Positions 10,200-20,360 of a stretch of 21,563 nucleotides of DNA are shown here, piece by piece. A program made the translations under genes and the position numbers. Location: assembly GCA_019648995.1 (NCBI GenBank), contig BLXT01002363.1:109573-131135 (forward strand), in the 5' to 3' direction. Origin of the DNA: Plakobranchus ocellatus. Its lineage: Eukaryota > Mollusca > Gastropoda > Plakobranchidae. Position 1 is the first letter of the stretch; each line of letters starts with the position of its first letter. The notes beneath the pieces were generated by a model that worked only from the letters and a program-made list of their open reading frames with translations, made no database searches and was not told where the DNA came from.

Positions 10200-11200
10200 G
10201 TCATAGCAAGTCAAAAGATGAGGCACTTAGACCTTGCAGTAAAAAATGTCTGTCATTTTGAGACTGAAAATTCTATTCTCAAGCAAAACGAAATCGCCAC
10301 GCTGTATAGCATCTCACCAATACAAGTGACTACATGTACTATTAAAAAAAAGAGCAATTGAAAAAACTTCACCTGCAAGAGACAATGCCAGGACACACAG
10401 CCCCAAGTTGGGGATTAACTTCTCCTTTTGCTCCGAGAGAAGACTAAACAAAGAGAAAACAAATTTATGGCAATCAGCTGAAGCATAAAGTCGCACAATT
10501 TGCCTTCTTACAGGGAAAAAAAACGTTGAACTTAACCATAAGTGGCTCTTCAGATCGAAGGAAGAACTGACATTGTTTCATATGAGGGCAGAGAAAAAAA
10601 TCGATCCAGACAAAGGTGCTGTTGTACACCGATGCCAAAGGTACATCACAATTGAAAATGCTACAAGCCAAATTAAGTCCTCAATTGTGGCATGATTGCA
10701 CTGTACTTTCAAGATTATCCAGATCATGGTCACTGTATGAAACAATTTTGTCAAGGTAAAAAGGCATTTTTAAGAAACTTGACAATGTAGCCTGTGCGTT
10801 ATCAAATTCATCAAATGCATGGATGACAACTGTAATGTTTGGTGACTGGCTTCTTGAATAGGATGGAAACTCTAAGCACAACACCAAAAGGGTGCACCTC
10901 TATTGGAGAACTAATCAATCCACATAAAAGACATCAAGCAAATCTTCCTTACTCAAACATCTCTTGTCTCATCCAGCCAATGGATCAGGGCATCACCAAA
11001 AATTTGAAAGGGCACTGCAGATCTCTCTCATAGAATCATCATAAAATTGGATTCTCATTTGGCACTAAATGCGCTTGAAGTTGCGAAATTCTTCATACTG
11101 CCAAATGCCATTCACGTAAGCAAGTTCGTGGGCAAAAGTGGAGGCATCAACCACCAAGAGGTGTTTCTCAAAAAGCGAAATCTATGTGCAAAACTTTGAC
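10200..11200 (+). pseudogene. Decayed Tigger/pogo-type (CENP-B/Jerky-like) DNA transposase
   Basis: The clearest block is CLIQPMDQGITKNLKGHCR; its LIQPMDQG core (10968-10991) is characteristic of the DDE domain in Tigger/pogo transposases. Upstream, DDNC at 10822-10833 fits the catalytic Asp of the DNC motif but is in another frame. Further upstream, KQNEIATLYSI with TCTIKKKSN (about 10280-10361) resembles the N-terminal helix-turn-helix of the same family, followed at once by a stop. Stops and frame changes elsewhere show the gene is dead. Terminal inverted repeats were not found, so the ends are approximate. This could be an old Tigger element or a Jerky-like relic. Confidence 0.65.
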
Positions 11201-13290
11201 CGTCCACATGATGTGCAAAATAAAAATGTTAACATTCGTATAAGGGGCTCATATTGATAAAAGCTTGCAAATAACTGAATTATATCAATGATATTAGATT
11301 TACTTATCTTAAATCATATAGCAAATGTTTACCCACGTGAGATGACATAATGGGTTTTACTCACATAGAGTTTTCCTAATTGAAACATTATCTTACAACT
11401 TATTAGATATTATGGCTTGAGTTTTATTGATACGAATTAGGTTTGACTCACACTGAATGCAATAAACATTCCCTCACATTCCAAAGACGTGTAAGCTCCT
11501 TAATATTAGAGGATCTGATGGCTTTCACATTGGCCTATTGAAAAAGATAATGAAGGTGTTAAGACTCATGCAAAGGCTCCATACTTTCCTTAAGGACATG
11601 TGCTGTCAAATAGGGTGACAATTTTTATTTCTTTATTTTTGATATTTTGGCTTTATTGCTATATGTGTTTAGGTCAAATTAAACAATGGATGGTGAAAAA
11701 AAAAAATTTTTTTTTATAAATTACGTAATATGTACGGCGGCCATTTTGGACTTTTTAATGTAAACGGTTTTTTGCATAAAACTTTTGTATTTTTTTTTAA
11801 ACCAATTTACCTGAAATTTGGCATGAAGCATCTAAGAAGTCACATAAACATTCCTATAGAAGGGTTTTTTTATTCATAATTTTTTCTTCTTACAGTGCAT
11901 GAACAAAATTTAGCAAAATGACATCTTTCGAATTTCTCACAATTTTCTACACTTGAACATTGACAACTCCAAAATAAAAAATGTTACAGCTAAATTACTC
12001 TATACGATAGTCTTATAGGTATAACTGTATGGCGTGTGAAAATTTCAGGTCATTTGGATGAAAAACAAAAAGTTTTATAATTGGGTTTTTGTGCAAAAAA
12101 GTCAATTTTGAGAAAACGGACAATAAAGATTTTTGAGTAAGAGGAAAAACATAGTACTCGCCTTTCTAAAGCTCAAATTATGACCTGAAAAAAATTGTTT
12201 GCAATATAAATTCCGCCTTTTTACTGTAGAAAAATGGTTGAGGAAGCCAAATATGCTGATTTCTAAAATTCGACCAAAAAATCGCCCTAACATGAATATT
12301 TGACCATACAGAAAAGTCTACATGCATTTTTACAGTGCACTGAAACTTTGCTTAGCAGTTGCATCAAAACACAAAAAGTAGTAAAATAAAAGATAATAAG
12401 TAAAAGATGTTTTTTTTTTTCAATCATGATAGGCTGTAGTGCAAGAAGTCAAAATACAGCTACCCGTACTTACAACATTCCTTTAGCATTTAATTGCCTT
12501 GTGTTAATTTTCTTGAATGTGTGGAAACTTGAGATGATTTGTATGTAACATTCATTTTTGATATTATAATTTATTCTCATTCACACCATTGTTCAATGAG
12601 TCCATTCATGTCCTATCAATTCTTGTGTATTCTGACAGGATTGCTGTAATTTGATCATCCTATCTTCAAAACACAATAGTGGTTTGCGTATATCTCTTCT
12701 CTAATTCTTCGTGGACATATAAAATCTTAAAAAAAGGATATTTCGTTTCTATGAAAACAGAAAAAGATATCTAGGGCAAAATTAAGCTAGTTTTCAAAGA
12801 GAAAAAGAGCTAAAAGATGACATAAGGACCCTCAAACTGTCAAACTTGATCAATTCAATCTTCAAAACGAATCTTTAATTAAAAGCTAAAAATTATTCAT
12901 TATGTTGGTAGTGAAAATTTCATATATGCTCCTTTAATAAATTGTACAATCACACTTGCAAGTTAATTTTGATTGTAACACAGTGTTTGTCAATGATGTT
13001 TTGTTCATTTTACTAGCCTTTTAAGAAAAACAAAGCTCAATAGTTACATCGGAGGTCTTCATTGTTTAAAAAAAAGTTTTTTTTAAATAAGAACAAGAGA
13101 TGTAAAAATTATGCATTTATTATTTAATCAAGCAATAGACCCAACATACCCTTGCAGACACTTTCTTTAAAATACGTTTCCTTTAAATCTATGAAAGTGA
13201 GACCAAATCATCTGAAGTACCTTTTACAAAACTGTCCATTCACCAATATTCATGAACAATTCATTTAGATTGGTTTAGATCCCCAAATAT
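11201..13290. other. AT-rich, repeat-like DNA of unknown class
   Basis: No coding region is recognisable. The part from about 11640 to 12300 has the look of an old non-autonomous repeat: long A and T runs, AAAAAAAAATTTTTTTTT at about 11698-11713, a CGGCGGCCATTTTGGA string and phrases such as CTGAAATTTGGCATGAAG. No terminal inverted repeats or second copy were found, so it is not classified. Confidence 0.4.
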
Positions 13291-15183
13291 CTTCTTCTTC
13301 TTCTGGTACAATGTCTGGAACAGACATAGGAGATCATGTTCCAATACTTAAACCTATTCTCAGTTAACTTAATCAAGTTGTTACTCTTGCCTTTTGCCCA
13401 TGACTTAAGACTCAATGTAAGTTATTTTCTTTCTACATGTACCACTACTGCATTTGCCTTCAATCTTTCCTGTGATTGCTAAGTGTTCTCAACCCTTGTG
13501 GCGGCAAATATGGCCTACAATAAAATTTAAAAACTGTAGTTGCCTCTGTCTGATGGTTTTGATTAGTGATTGTTCAAGATTAGCCTCTTTCAGTACCAAT
13601 TCATTGGATTTATTTTTACTTTCCACGATATCCTCCTCATCCTTCTGAAAAAACCACATCTCTACTGCTTCTAGTTTTTTCTCTGTTTCATTGTTTATTG
13701 TCCAACACTCACTACCAAACAAAAGTACTGACCATACGTTTTCATTACCCTAATTTTGGTTTTCATACATATGTTTCTGTTTGCCAGTATTGGTTTCATT
13801 TTTTAGAATGTACCTTTGGCCATAGCTATTCTTTTACTTATTTCACTTGTGCATCTGCCATCTGGTGTTATCAGGTAACCTAGATATTTCAGTTTTGTAA
13901 CTTGTTTGATTTGTTTGGCTTTGCTAAGAAGATTGCACTTGGGGTTAGACTTAGAGGATTTCTTTGAGATTACCATATATTCTGTTCTCTTTACATTCAA
14001 AGACAGGCCATTCTTTTGCTATCTAAAACCACAGTACATGTATCTAGAAGTTTTTGTTGTTCACCAGATTCTGCTATCTAAAGTGTATCATCTGCATACC
14101 TGAGATTATTAAGATTCTCTCCATTTATTTTCAAGCCTGAAATATCGTCAAGATTCCTAAAGTTTATTTTACTATATAGATTAAAAAGATCAGGAGAGAT
14201 TACGCGTCATTGCCTCACATCTCTTTTGATGGATTTGAAATCATTTTGTTCTTCTTCAATTCTTACAGATTCAGTTTGATCCCAGTACATGTATAAATTT
14301 CTAATTACTCTCTGGTCTTTTCCATTGATGTCTAATTTTTCTAGCATATTAAACAGCTCTACATGTTTTACTTTGTCAAGGCCTTAGAGTAGTCAATGAA
14401 ACAGAAATGCAGATCTTTTTTCAGATTATACACCTTTCCATTAGCATTGACAAAGTGAATATTGCGTTTCTAGTCCCTTTATCAATATCAGGCATAAAGC
14501 CAAATTGTTTTGGAGATATTTCTGGTCTTAGAATCGTGTGCATTCTATGCATCAAAACATGTAAAAGGACTTTTGTAGAATAGCTCATTAAACTGATTGT
14601 TCAATGAAGTTTACATTCACAGTTTACATAATTTACTGGGGGAAAAAAGATTATCTCCAACCTTTCCATTATTAAACGTTGAAAAAACTTGTCAATGAGT
14701 TTTATCGCAGACACCCCTTATCTTCTCTTGCTACCAAGCTCATTTGGCGTATTTGCATTTGTTTCAGACTCTTGCAAATTCTATGCATCAAAAAAGTAAC
14801 AGAATTATTGTAAAATAGCTCATTAAACTGAATGTTCCATGAAGTTCACATTCTGTTACTCTTGGCGTTTTAGGCAGTACTATTGAATACAGATTTACAA
14901 AGACTTTCTGGAACTGAATGACTATCTTATAGTACATTAAGAAGTTTTGTTGTCAGATCTATTCCTTTCTTGTCTAATGCTTTAGTATGTTATATGGTCC
15001 TGTGACTTTTCCATTTTTCATTTTCTTTATTGCTGCTTCTACCTCGTCTTTAAGGATAGTTGGGAAGTTAATGTATTCTTTTGGATGAGATAAAGGCAAA
15101 AACCTTGATAAAGACAAAAACCATGAATATTTAAGGAAAAGCATAGGCAGAAGATAGTGATTGAAAAACTTTGGAATCTGCAC
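13291..15183 (-). mobile_element. Degraded RTE/BovB-like non-LTR retrotransposon (LINE), 5'-truncated, minus strand
   Basis: Pieces of one reverse-transcriptase polyprotein appear in order on the minus strand. They are DEVEAAIKKMKNGKVTGPYN (about 14.99-15.05 kb), QFGFMPDIDKGTRNAIF (about 14.5 kb), FIDYSKA (catalytic Asp codon 14392-14394), VIRNLYMYWDQTESVRIEE, ISPDLFNLYS, LRYADDTL (YADD at 14087-14098), KYLGYLITPDGRCTSEISKR, then FGSECWTINNETEKKLEA and RQRQLQFLNFIVGHICRHKG at the C-terminal end. The motif A and YADD segments lie in different frames, and stops and frameshifts separate most blocks, so the element is dead. The 3' end carries a short (GAA)n tail (CTT repeats at 13291-13303 on the plus strand). 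Wording and order resemble RTE/BovB proteins. The clade is my judgement and could be wrong. No endonuclease domain was seen. Confidence 0.85.
14529..14858. repeat. Diverged direct duplication inside the minus-strand LINE
   Basis: The unit at 14529-14622 recurs at 14766-14858, about 237 bases away. The shared core includes TCTATGCATCAAAA, ATAGCTCATTAAACTGA and a GAAGTT-ACATTC block. On the minus strand both copies encode the ISLMSY block that precedes the QFGF motif of the reverse transcriptase, so part of the RT region is present twice. Confidence 0.7.
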
Positions 15184-15543
15184 GCATCACTTAGTGATAG
15201 ATAGAGGATATCATGGACAGAAAAAAAGTCTAATGGATTGGTAGTGAAAGAAACTAATCTTGAGCAATCACTAATTAAAACCATATGACAGAGGCAATGA
15301 TAATTTTTAGGCCGTTTTTGCCAACATAAGGGCTTAGGACAATAAACAATCACTGGAAAGATTGAGGGCAAACACAGTAGAGGTAGACAGAGGATAATTT
15401 TTACTTAAAGTAGTGAAAGTCCTATGTCATGGGCAATAGGTAAGGGCAGCAACAAAAACTTTATAGGGTTAACTGAGGATTGGTTTGAGTGAAGGAAAAT
15501 GATCGCCAATGTCTGTTCCAGACAAGGCACCTAGAGAAGAAGA
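15184..15543 (+). mobile_element. Second LINE 3'-end fragment, same family, opposite orientation
   Basis: Plus-strand sequence here aligns with the last ~360 bases of the minus-strand LINE at 13291-13645. Shared blocks encode NLEQSLIKTI and then a degenerate Arg/Gln-rich stretch, and the element ends with a reading like MIANVCSRQGT before a GAAGAAGA tail at 15534-15542. In-frame stops make it non-coding. Its 5' boundary near 15184 abuts the truncated 5' end of the minus-strand copy, so the two fragments are head to head with both 3' tails facing outward. By eye the arms match at most positions. The exact identity was not computed. Confidence 0.8.
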
Positions 15544-15570
15544 CTAGAATACAATTCTATAATATACATG

Positions 15571-15572
15571 TA

Positions 15573-15617
<45 letters not shown>
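15571..15617. repeat. (TG)n-(TA)n compound microsatellite
   Basis: TG repeats pass directly into an uninterrupted TA repeat of about 33 bases, just after the 3' tail of the plus-strand LINE fragment. Confidence 0.95.
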
Positions 15618-15619
<2 letters not shown>

Positions 15620-15653
15620 CCATCAGACCATCTTTTGACTAGTTTTTTGCCAG

Positions 15654-15718
15654 AGTGTGTGTGTGTGTGCGCGCGCGTGTGTGCGTGCATGCCTGCATGC
15701 GTGCGTGTGTGTATATGT
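15654..15718. repeat. (GT)n-(GC)n alternating purine-pyrimidine tract
   Basis: GTGTGTGTGTGTGCGCGCGC and following GTGC, GCATGC and GTGT units alternate purine and pyrimidine almost without a break. Such sequence favours Z-DNA. Confidence 0.9.
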
Positions 15719-17039
15719 AAAAGTTGTAACATTGCTTTCTTCATTTTATGAGGACTCAAGAATTTAATTATACTATAACATATAGCTGCCTATTATAAGT
15801 TATAAAACAAATACATGTATCTACAAACCTTTCACTATCAAAATTTTCAAGGATTGTTTAATTTTTGTTAGCTTCCTCATGATCCTTTAGAACCAAGAGA
15901 CAATCAATTCCAAGGTTTGCCATTATTTTTGATGGCAAGTTTAATCCCCCCAAATCTGGACACTATTCTTAACACATGGTACATTGAAAACTATATATAT
16001 ACGACAATGTAATTTTCAGTTTTAAACTTTCAGATCCATACTGAGGGATGCCGTTGAGTACTGGTCACCATGGTTTATTTGTAGACAAGAAAACATTCCA
16101 TGAGATAAAAAGCATATTGCCAAGGTATTATATGGTCTTTCAGCATGTCAAATTCCTGCTATTATTGAAAAGCAAGGTAAAATGTGACAAAACTTGCTAA
16201 AAACAAGTTAAGTTATGATGAAATTGAAAGTAGCTCAGGGTTTAGACCATGACCATTTATACAACTTAATTATAAGTTATTTCAAAAATATAAATATGTA
16301 TCAATCTTACCCTATTGCCATTTTAAACAATTTTTTTTTATCTTTTATTTGTACAGAGGCTTAAAGTCTTCACTGTCAGGCACAAAGCCTCTGATAAAAT
16401 AATGGTTTTTGACTGTGCATTTTTACAGATCTATGAACTGGCACACATACCAAACAGAATATCAAAACTGCCCATTAAGAATAACCCCCTTCATTTTTTG
16501 GTAAAGCTGACTGTATTATGGTGTGTTCCATTCTTCCCACTGAATTTTAGATTAATTAATGTCAGCCCCCCCCCCAACACACACACAAAATTGGTACAAA
16601 TGTCAGAATCATCAACTTTTTACATCCAAACTTTCTTACAACTATTGGGAGTGTTTTGCAATGTTTGACACTCTAAACTTTGTAGGAGGTGATCTTTGGG
16701 AAGCAATAAACCTAATTTTACATAGAAAATATTTCCACAAATCATATCATTTTGTGGCAAAGCAATACATTTCCTTTTGCTTTTTCAATTATGACATGAT
16801 TTCATAAATTCTTTCTCCTTCCTGAATCCTTAAAAAAATTATATCATCTCTACAAACTTTGCAAAAGAGGATATAAATATTTTTTTTCAAAGCCACTCTT
16901 TACTTCTCCTCATTTAGTCACTTATTAAATTAACAACTATCTCAGCACTATTACTTTCATAAATAATCACTGAACTAAACATTGGAAAAAGGTTGCGATG
17001 ATCTACACACAAAATGATTGATACACTGCAAAGTTGATC
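15719..17039. other. AT-rich intergenic DNA downstream of LTN1
   Basis: It contains a C-run with a CA tract at about 16565-16585 and several T runs. No gene, RNA or mobile element is recognised. Frames at 16402-16668 and 16559-16807 overlap and lack features. Confidence 0.55.
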
Positions 17040-17891
17040 GTTTAATACTATGACTCATCTTTATTGTAAGTAGTATTTTGATGCACTTCCTGAAATAGGC
17101 AACATTGAAAATTAAATCGTCAAAAAACTAAACACAACTATGAAAAATACCACTCAAAATTTCTAACATAGCATAATACAAACATAAATTACAATATGGG
17201 ATGATTGTGATGTTATGCACAGATGTTTCCTTAGCAAGTAAAAATTCATAACACAATATGGTATTCACTTTTCAGAGTAACAAGTAATAGGGAAATAAAT
17301 ACCAGAGGCAAGGCATTCTCTCAAAACTTAAAAAGGACCAGAGATGTTGATTTCTGCAAGCCTGAGTCACACAATGCCAGTCTATACCTGACCCATGGAA
17401 TGGTGATGAAACAAGCCTAAGTGTATAAACTTGATATTTTTTGTTGTAAAATGGACTTTTGTAAATTAAAAATGCATGCATGGATTTTTGTGCAAATCAA
17501 GGAGGTTGACTCCTGTCTTTAATGGGTGTCAAGTCTTGTCTATCTTCTATGAGAAGGCAAATACATTTCCTTAGGGTTTTAAGAATAATGTTTATAATAA
17601 TGATGGATATCTGAAACTTTAAAATGTTGACATTAAAAAATTGAATAAATGTGAGCAAAATATCATCAGATTATCAAACAAAAATCAATAGCCATAATTT
17701 TTCAAATAATATAACATGAAGCAATCACGATAATTTAGGTTAAAAATTGTACATTTCTCAAAATCTATGCAGGTCTATATCTATACTGTTCCATTATAAC
17801 TATCAAAAAGACTGTTATCTGGCAATTATTAAAATGGGCTCCAAAGTGGATCAATTTGTCAAGAACTCGTGGTATCCTTAATGTGAGTGCA
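17040..17891 (-). other. Probable LTN1 3' untranslated region
   Basis: This AT-rich stretch follows the LTN1 stop codon with no further reading frame of note. The first canonical minus-strand AATAAA after the stop that I find is at 17060-17065, which would give a 3' UTR of roughly 830-850 bases. A weaker ATTAAA lies at 17518-17523, so a shorter form is possible. The end is inferred from the signal only. Confidence 0.5.
17060..17065 (-). promoter_or_regulatory. Candidate polyadenylation signal AATAAA for LTN1
   Basis: The plus strand reads TTTATT, so the minus-strand transcript carries AATAAA about 830 bases after the LTN1 stop. An ATTAAA variant at 17518-17523 is an alternative. Such hexamers are frequent by chance in DNA this AT-rich. 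Confidence 0.4.
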
Positions 17892-20360
17892 TCAAAAGAG
17901 GTTCCTGCAAAGAGGACATGAGGACTTTTGGCTGGTGCTGAACCATTTATACAGGCAGGTCGAGTGAAACTTTTTACGGCATGTACGACATGTGAGACGG
18001 GGCAGCTGTAAGGTGGTGCCATGGATCACTGAAAAGCAAATCATGCAATCTTCCAGGCCTTCAAACTTTTTATCAATGTTACCCTTCCAAATACGCAAAC
18101 CCTCCATTATACTACCATTCTGGTGCTGAAGGAAGATGTTAAGCTGCAGAAGCCAGCGATCCCACTGAGCCTGAGAGACACCCACTCGCTTGTCACAGGC
18201 CACATCCAGCTTGCCAAGGGGAAAGTTTTCTGGTAATGTAATTGTCATGTTTACTGTCACCTCAGCCATCTCATAGATTGCCAATACTTCACGTGCTGCT
18301 GGTCTTGTCTTAATGGTGATCCCTTCCACTTCAGTGTCAGCATTTCCCTGTGCTGCATTGATCTGTTGCCAGATTAGTCCTTTGCTGAGATATTGAGTGG
18401 TGAAGCGATCCACAAAATTTGATGACTTACGATCTTGTTCCAGCCACCAGGCACGAACCAATGCAGGCAAAATCTCCAAGCAGCCACGGTAGATATGCAG
18501 AGCCAACCACTCCATCTCTGCATCTATTTCATCTTTATTGGTCACATTTACAGCTAGCTTTAAATCAAATTCTGCTATTGAGGGGTCTGGATGTTGTGGC
18601 ATCAGACGAAACAGGTGATCCAAAAGTTGGCTAACAGAGGACTGTGACTTGAAGTACTGTGCATACTTGGCTCTCAATTCATCTTTGGAAAATTTGAAGA
18701 GGAGTAACAATAATTTCCAGGTCAGTAAATAACCCATGGCCTGAGACCTTTCCTCTGTTCCATAGTCCATGATTATATGATCATCAATCTGAGCTACCTT
18801 CAGATATTCAAGAATGTGTCCTGCTGCTTCTATCTGGGTGATAAAAGCTTCAGGGGGGCTTTGAATATCTTCTTCCATTTCATCATCTTTTGATCCCTTA
18901 GTATTATTTCCTAACTTCAAGTCTTGCTTGGCAATTTCTTTAACCACTGTCCTTAAAAGCCAATAGGCAGTTACTTCCACACACCTTTCCCTTGACATAA
19001 GCAAAGGACAAAGATGGTTCAGCAATGTTTTTAGACTATCTGACAGGCTAGAAGTATCTGATGCAGTGAGATGAGGAGGAAGCTGATGTGTCAATACAAG
19101 CCACTCTGGACATAAACTCACAGCGGAACACAAAGGAGTTTGTACTAAAGACCAAATTTCACGTTGCCATTTTGAATCAGATGTAGATAGGGATACAAAC
19201 ATAGGCAGCAATACTGAAAAAACTCCCTCAGCAAAAAACTCGCTCCACTCTGTTTTGGCCTTGTCTGTGAGAGTGAAATCATATGCCTTGGACGACACGG
19301 CTTCCACACTGACACCATCGCTAAAAGTTTGCGCGGCTTCAGAAGACAATTCAAACACTGAAACTGCCAAGGCTTGCAAGTATGTATTAGAACATAAGTC
19401 GTCTTTACACTCAGACAAAAACTGAATCCACTCAATCAATGTGCAAAGGACAAACTCCCAATACTGGTCACTGCTTGCTACTACCATCTTTTTCAAAGCC
19501 CTAGCTATGTGAACATTTAGTTCTAATAGATCCTTAGGCACAGGCATGGAATCACCGCTATTCAGAAGATGAATGTTTTTGTCTTTCAGCTTGTTTACTA
19601 TGACCATCAATTGTTGAAAGAGTGTACTCTTTACTTCCATATTCAGCTCATCAAAACTTGAAATCAGGCTTAAAAACCCTGATAAGTTCTGAGCTATTGA
19701 TTTGATATCATAATGGTCATTGTCATGGCTCATTAGGTTGTCAAAGACTAAGGAAAAAGATTCACAAACAGAATCCTCTATTTCAGACATATCAAACATT
19801 GTATTGGCTTCTAACTTAATGCTTTCTGACAGCTGAGACTTTATGAAATTGGAATTTAGTTTGAAAATAATTTCATAATATGCAGAGAGCTTTTTCTTTG
19901 AAGTTTCCATATTTGATCTGAGATCATGCAATAGTGAAGAGGCTCCTAATTTTTCAAGCTGAAAAGTAACAGAGTTCTCCTTACATACAACGTCCACTAG
20001 TTCACTTAGTTGCTCTGTTTTCAGCCCTTTAAGGAATAAGATCATTTTAGAGCGAAGATCTGACACCCAAAATGAAAGCTCACTTAAGAGAGAACAATTT
20101 ATTTTCATTGCAGCTTCAAATATGACTAATTTTGCGAAGAGGTTCTTTATGCTTGCAGTTTGTACACGGGAGAAAGGACAGACATCAGTAGCTTCTTTTT
20201 GTGAATCCACTTCCCTGTGAAGACCTGAAATCAATTCAAGCACGGAGAGGTTGTAGAATGATGACAGAACTAGATTCTTTACTGGCTGCTCTGTAATAAC
20301 TATGGAATCTGTTTCAGGTATTTTGTGCAAGCGGTTGCTGACATACAGGTAGTCACAGCA
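17892..20360 (-). CDS. LTN1: Listerin E3 ubiquitin ligase, terminal coding exon (C-terminal 822 residues)
   Basis: Listerin binds 60S subunits carrying stalled nascent chains and ubiquitinates those chains in ribosome-associated quality control, in the cytosol. The exon starts after a good acceptor (pyrimidine-rich tract then TTTTTCAG, AG at 20361-20362) and reads CCDYLYVSNRLHK onward to TGA at 17892-17894. The last 51 residues are a complete C4HC3 RING variant: CMIC, then CRTC, FHSTC and CPLC hold all eight zinc ligands, and the end CPLCRNLF is the usual listerin C-terminus. The preceding ~130 residues (from about RAWWLEQDRKSS through VTVNMTITLPENFPLGKL) match the RWD-like region that contacts the 60S subunit. 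The rest is a helical, Leu-rich solenoid expected to be HEAT/ARM-like. No stop or frameshift interrupts it. The first Met-like codon of the open frame is really a TTG inside the exon, so there is no translation start here. Identification is from recognised family sequence, not a search. Confidence 0.95.
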   Translation of the reverse strand, partial: CCDYLYVSNRLHKIPETDSIVITEQPVKNLVLSSFYNLSVLELISGLHREVDSQKEATDVCPFSRVQTASIKNLFAKLVIFEAAMKINCSLLSELSFWVSDLRSKMILFLKGLKTEQLSELVDVVCKENSVTFQLEKLGASSLLHDLRSNMETSKKKLSAYYEIIFKLNSNFIKSQLSESIKLEANTMFDMSEIEDSVCESFSLVFDNLMSHDNDHYDIKSIAQNLSGFLSLISSFDELNMEVKSTLFQQLMVIVNKLKDKNIHLLNSGDSMPVPKDLLELNVHIARALKKMVVASSDQYWEFVLCTLIEWIQFLSECKDDLCSNTYLQALAVSVFELSSEAAQTFSDGVSVEAVSSKAYDFTLTDKAKTEWSEFFAEGVFSVLLPMFVSLSTSDSKWQREIWSLVQTPLCSAVSLCPEWLVLTHQLPPHLTASDTSSLSDSLKTLLNHLCPLLMSRERCVEVTAYWLLRTVVKEIAKQDLKLGNNTKGSKDDEMEEDIQSPPEAFITQIEAAGHILEYLKVAQIDDHIIMDYGTEERSQAMGYLLTWKLLLLLFKFSKDELRAKYAQYFKSQSSVSQLLDHLFRLMPQHPDPSIAEFDLKLAVNVTNKDEIDAEMEWLALHIYRGCLEILPALVRAWWLEQDRKSSNFVDRFTTQYLSKGLIWQQINAAQGNADTEVEGITIKTRPAAREVLAIYEMAEVTVNMTITLPENFPLGKLDVACDKRVGVSQAQWDRWLLQLNIFLQHQNGSIMEGLRIWKGNIDKKFEGLEDCMICFSVIHGTTLQLPRLTCRTCRKKFHSTCLYKWFSTSQKSSCPLCRNLF

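Larger units (their letters stand above)
13291..15543. repeat. Large imperfect inverted repeat made by two LINE 3' ends
   Basis: The arms are about 13291-13645 and 15184-15543, separated by about 1.5 kb of the rest of the minus-strand LINE. A transcript through the whole unit on either strand could fold into a hairpin of about 350 imperfect base pairs. The arms explain why open frames antisense to the LINE look alike on opposite strands (13454-13648 plus and 15039-15371 minus). Confidence 0.75.

Noticed and set aside
13454..15371. Two similar frames on opposite strands (13454-13648 plus, 15039-15371 minus) as a duplicated gene
   Set aside because: Both are antisense to the 3' end of the LINE. 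Their likeness comes from the inverted LINE copies, not from a protein family.
13291..15543. Twin-priming inversion of one LINE insertion
   Set aside because: Twin priming leaves one 3' tail, and here both outer ends carry 3' sequence and a GAA-type tail.
18419..19435. Antisense and shifted frames within LTN1 (18419-18634 plus, 19145-19435 minus, 17765-18022 minus)
   Set aside because: They are shadows of the LTN1 frame with no independent support.
17892..20360. LTN1 as a processed retrocopy because of its long intronless exon
   Set aside because: A further exon with matching splice phase lies upstream, the frame is intact, and no poly-A tract follows the stop, so it is the normal gene.
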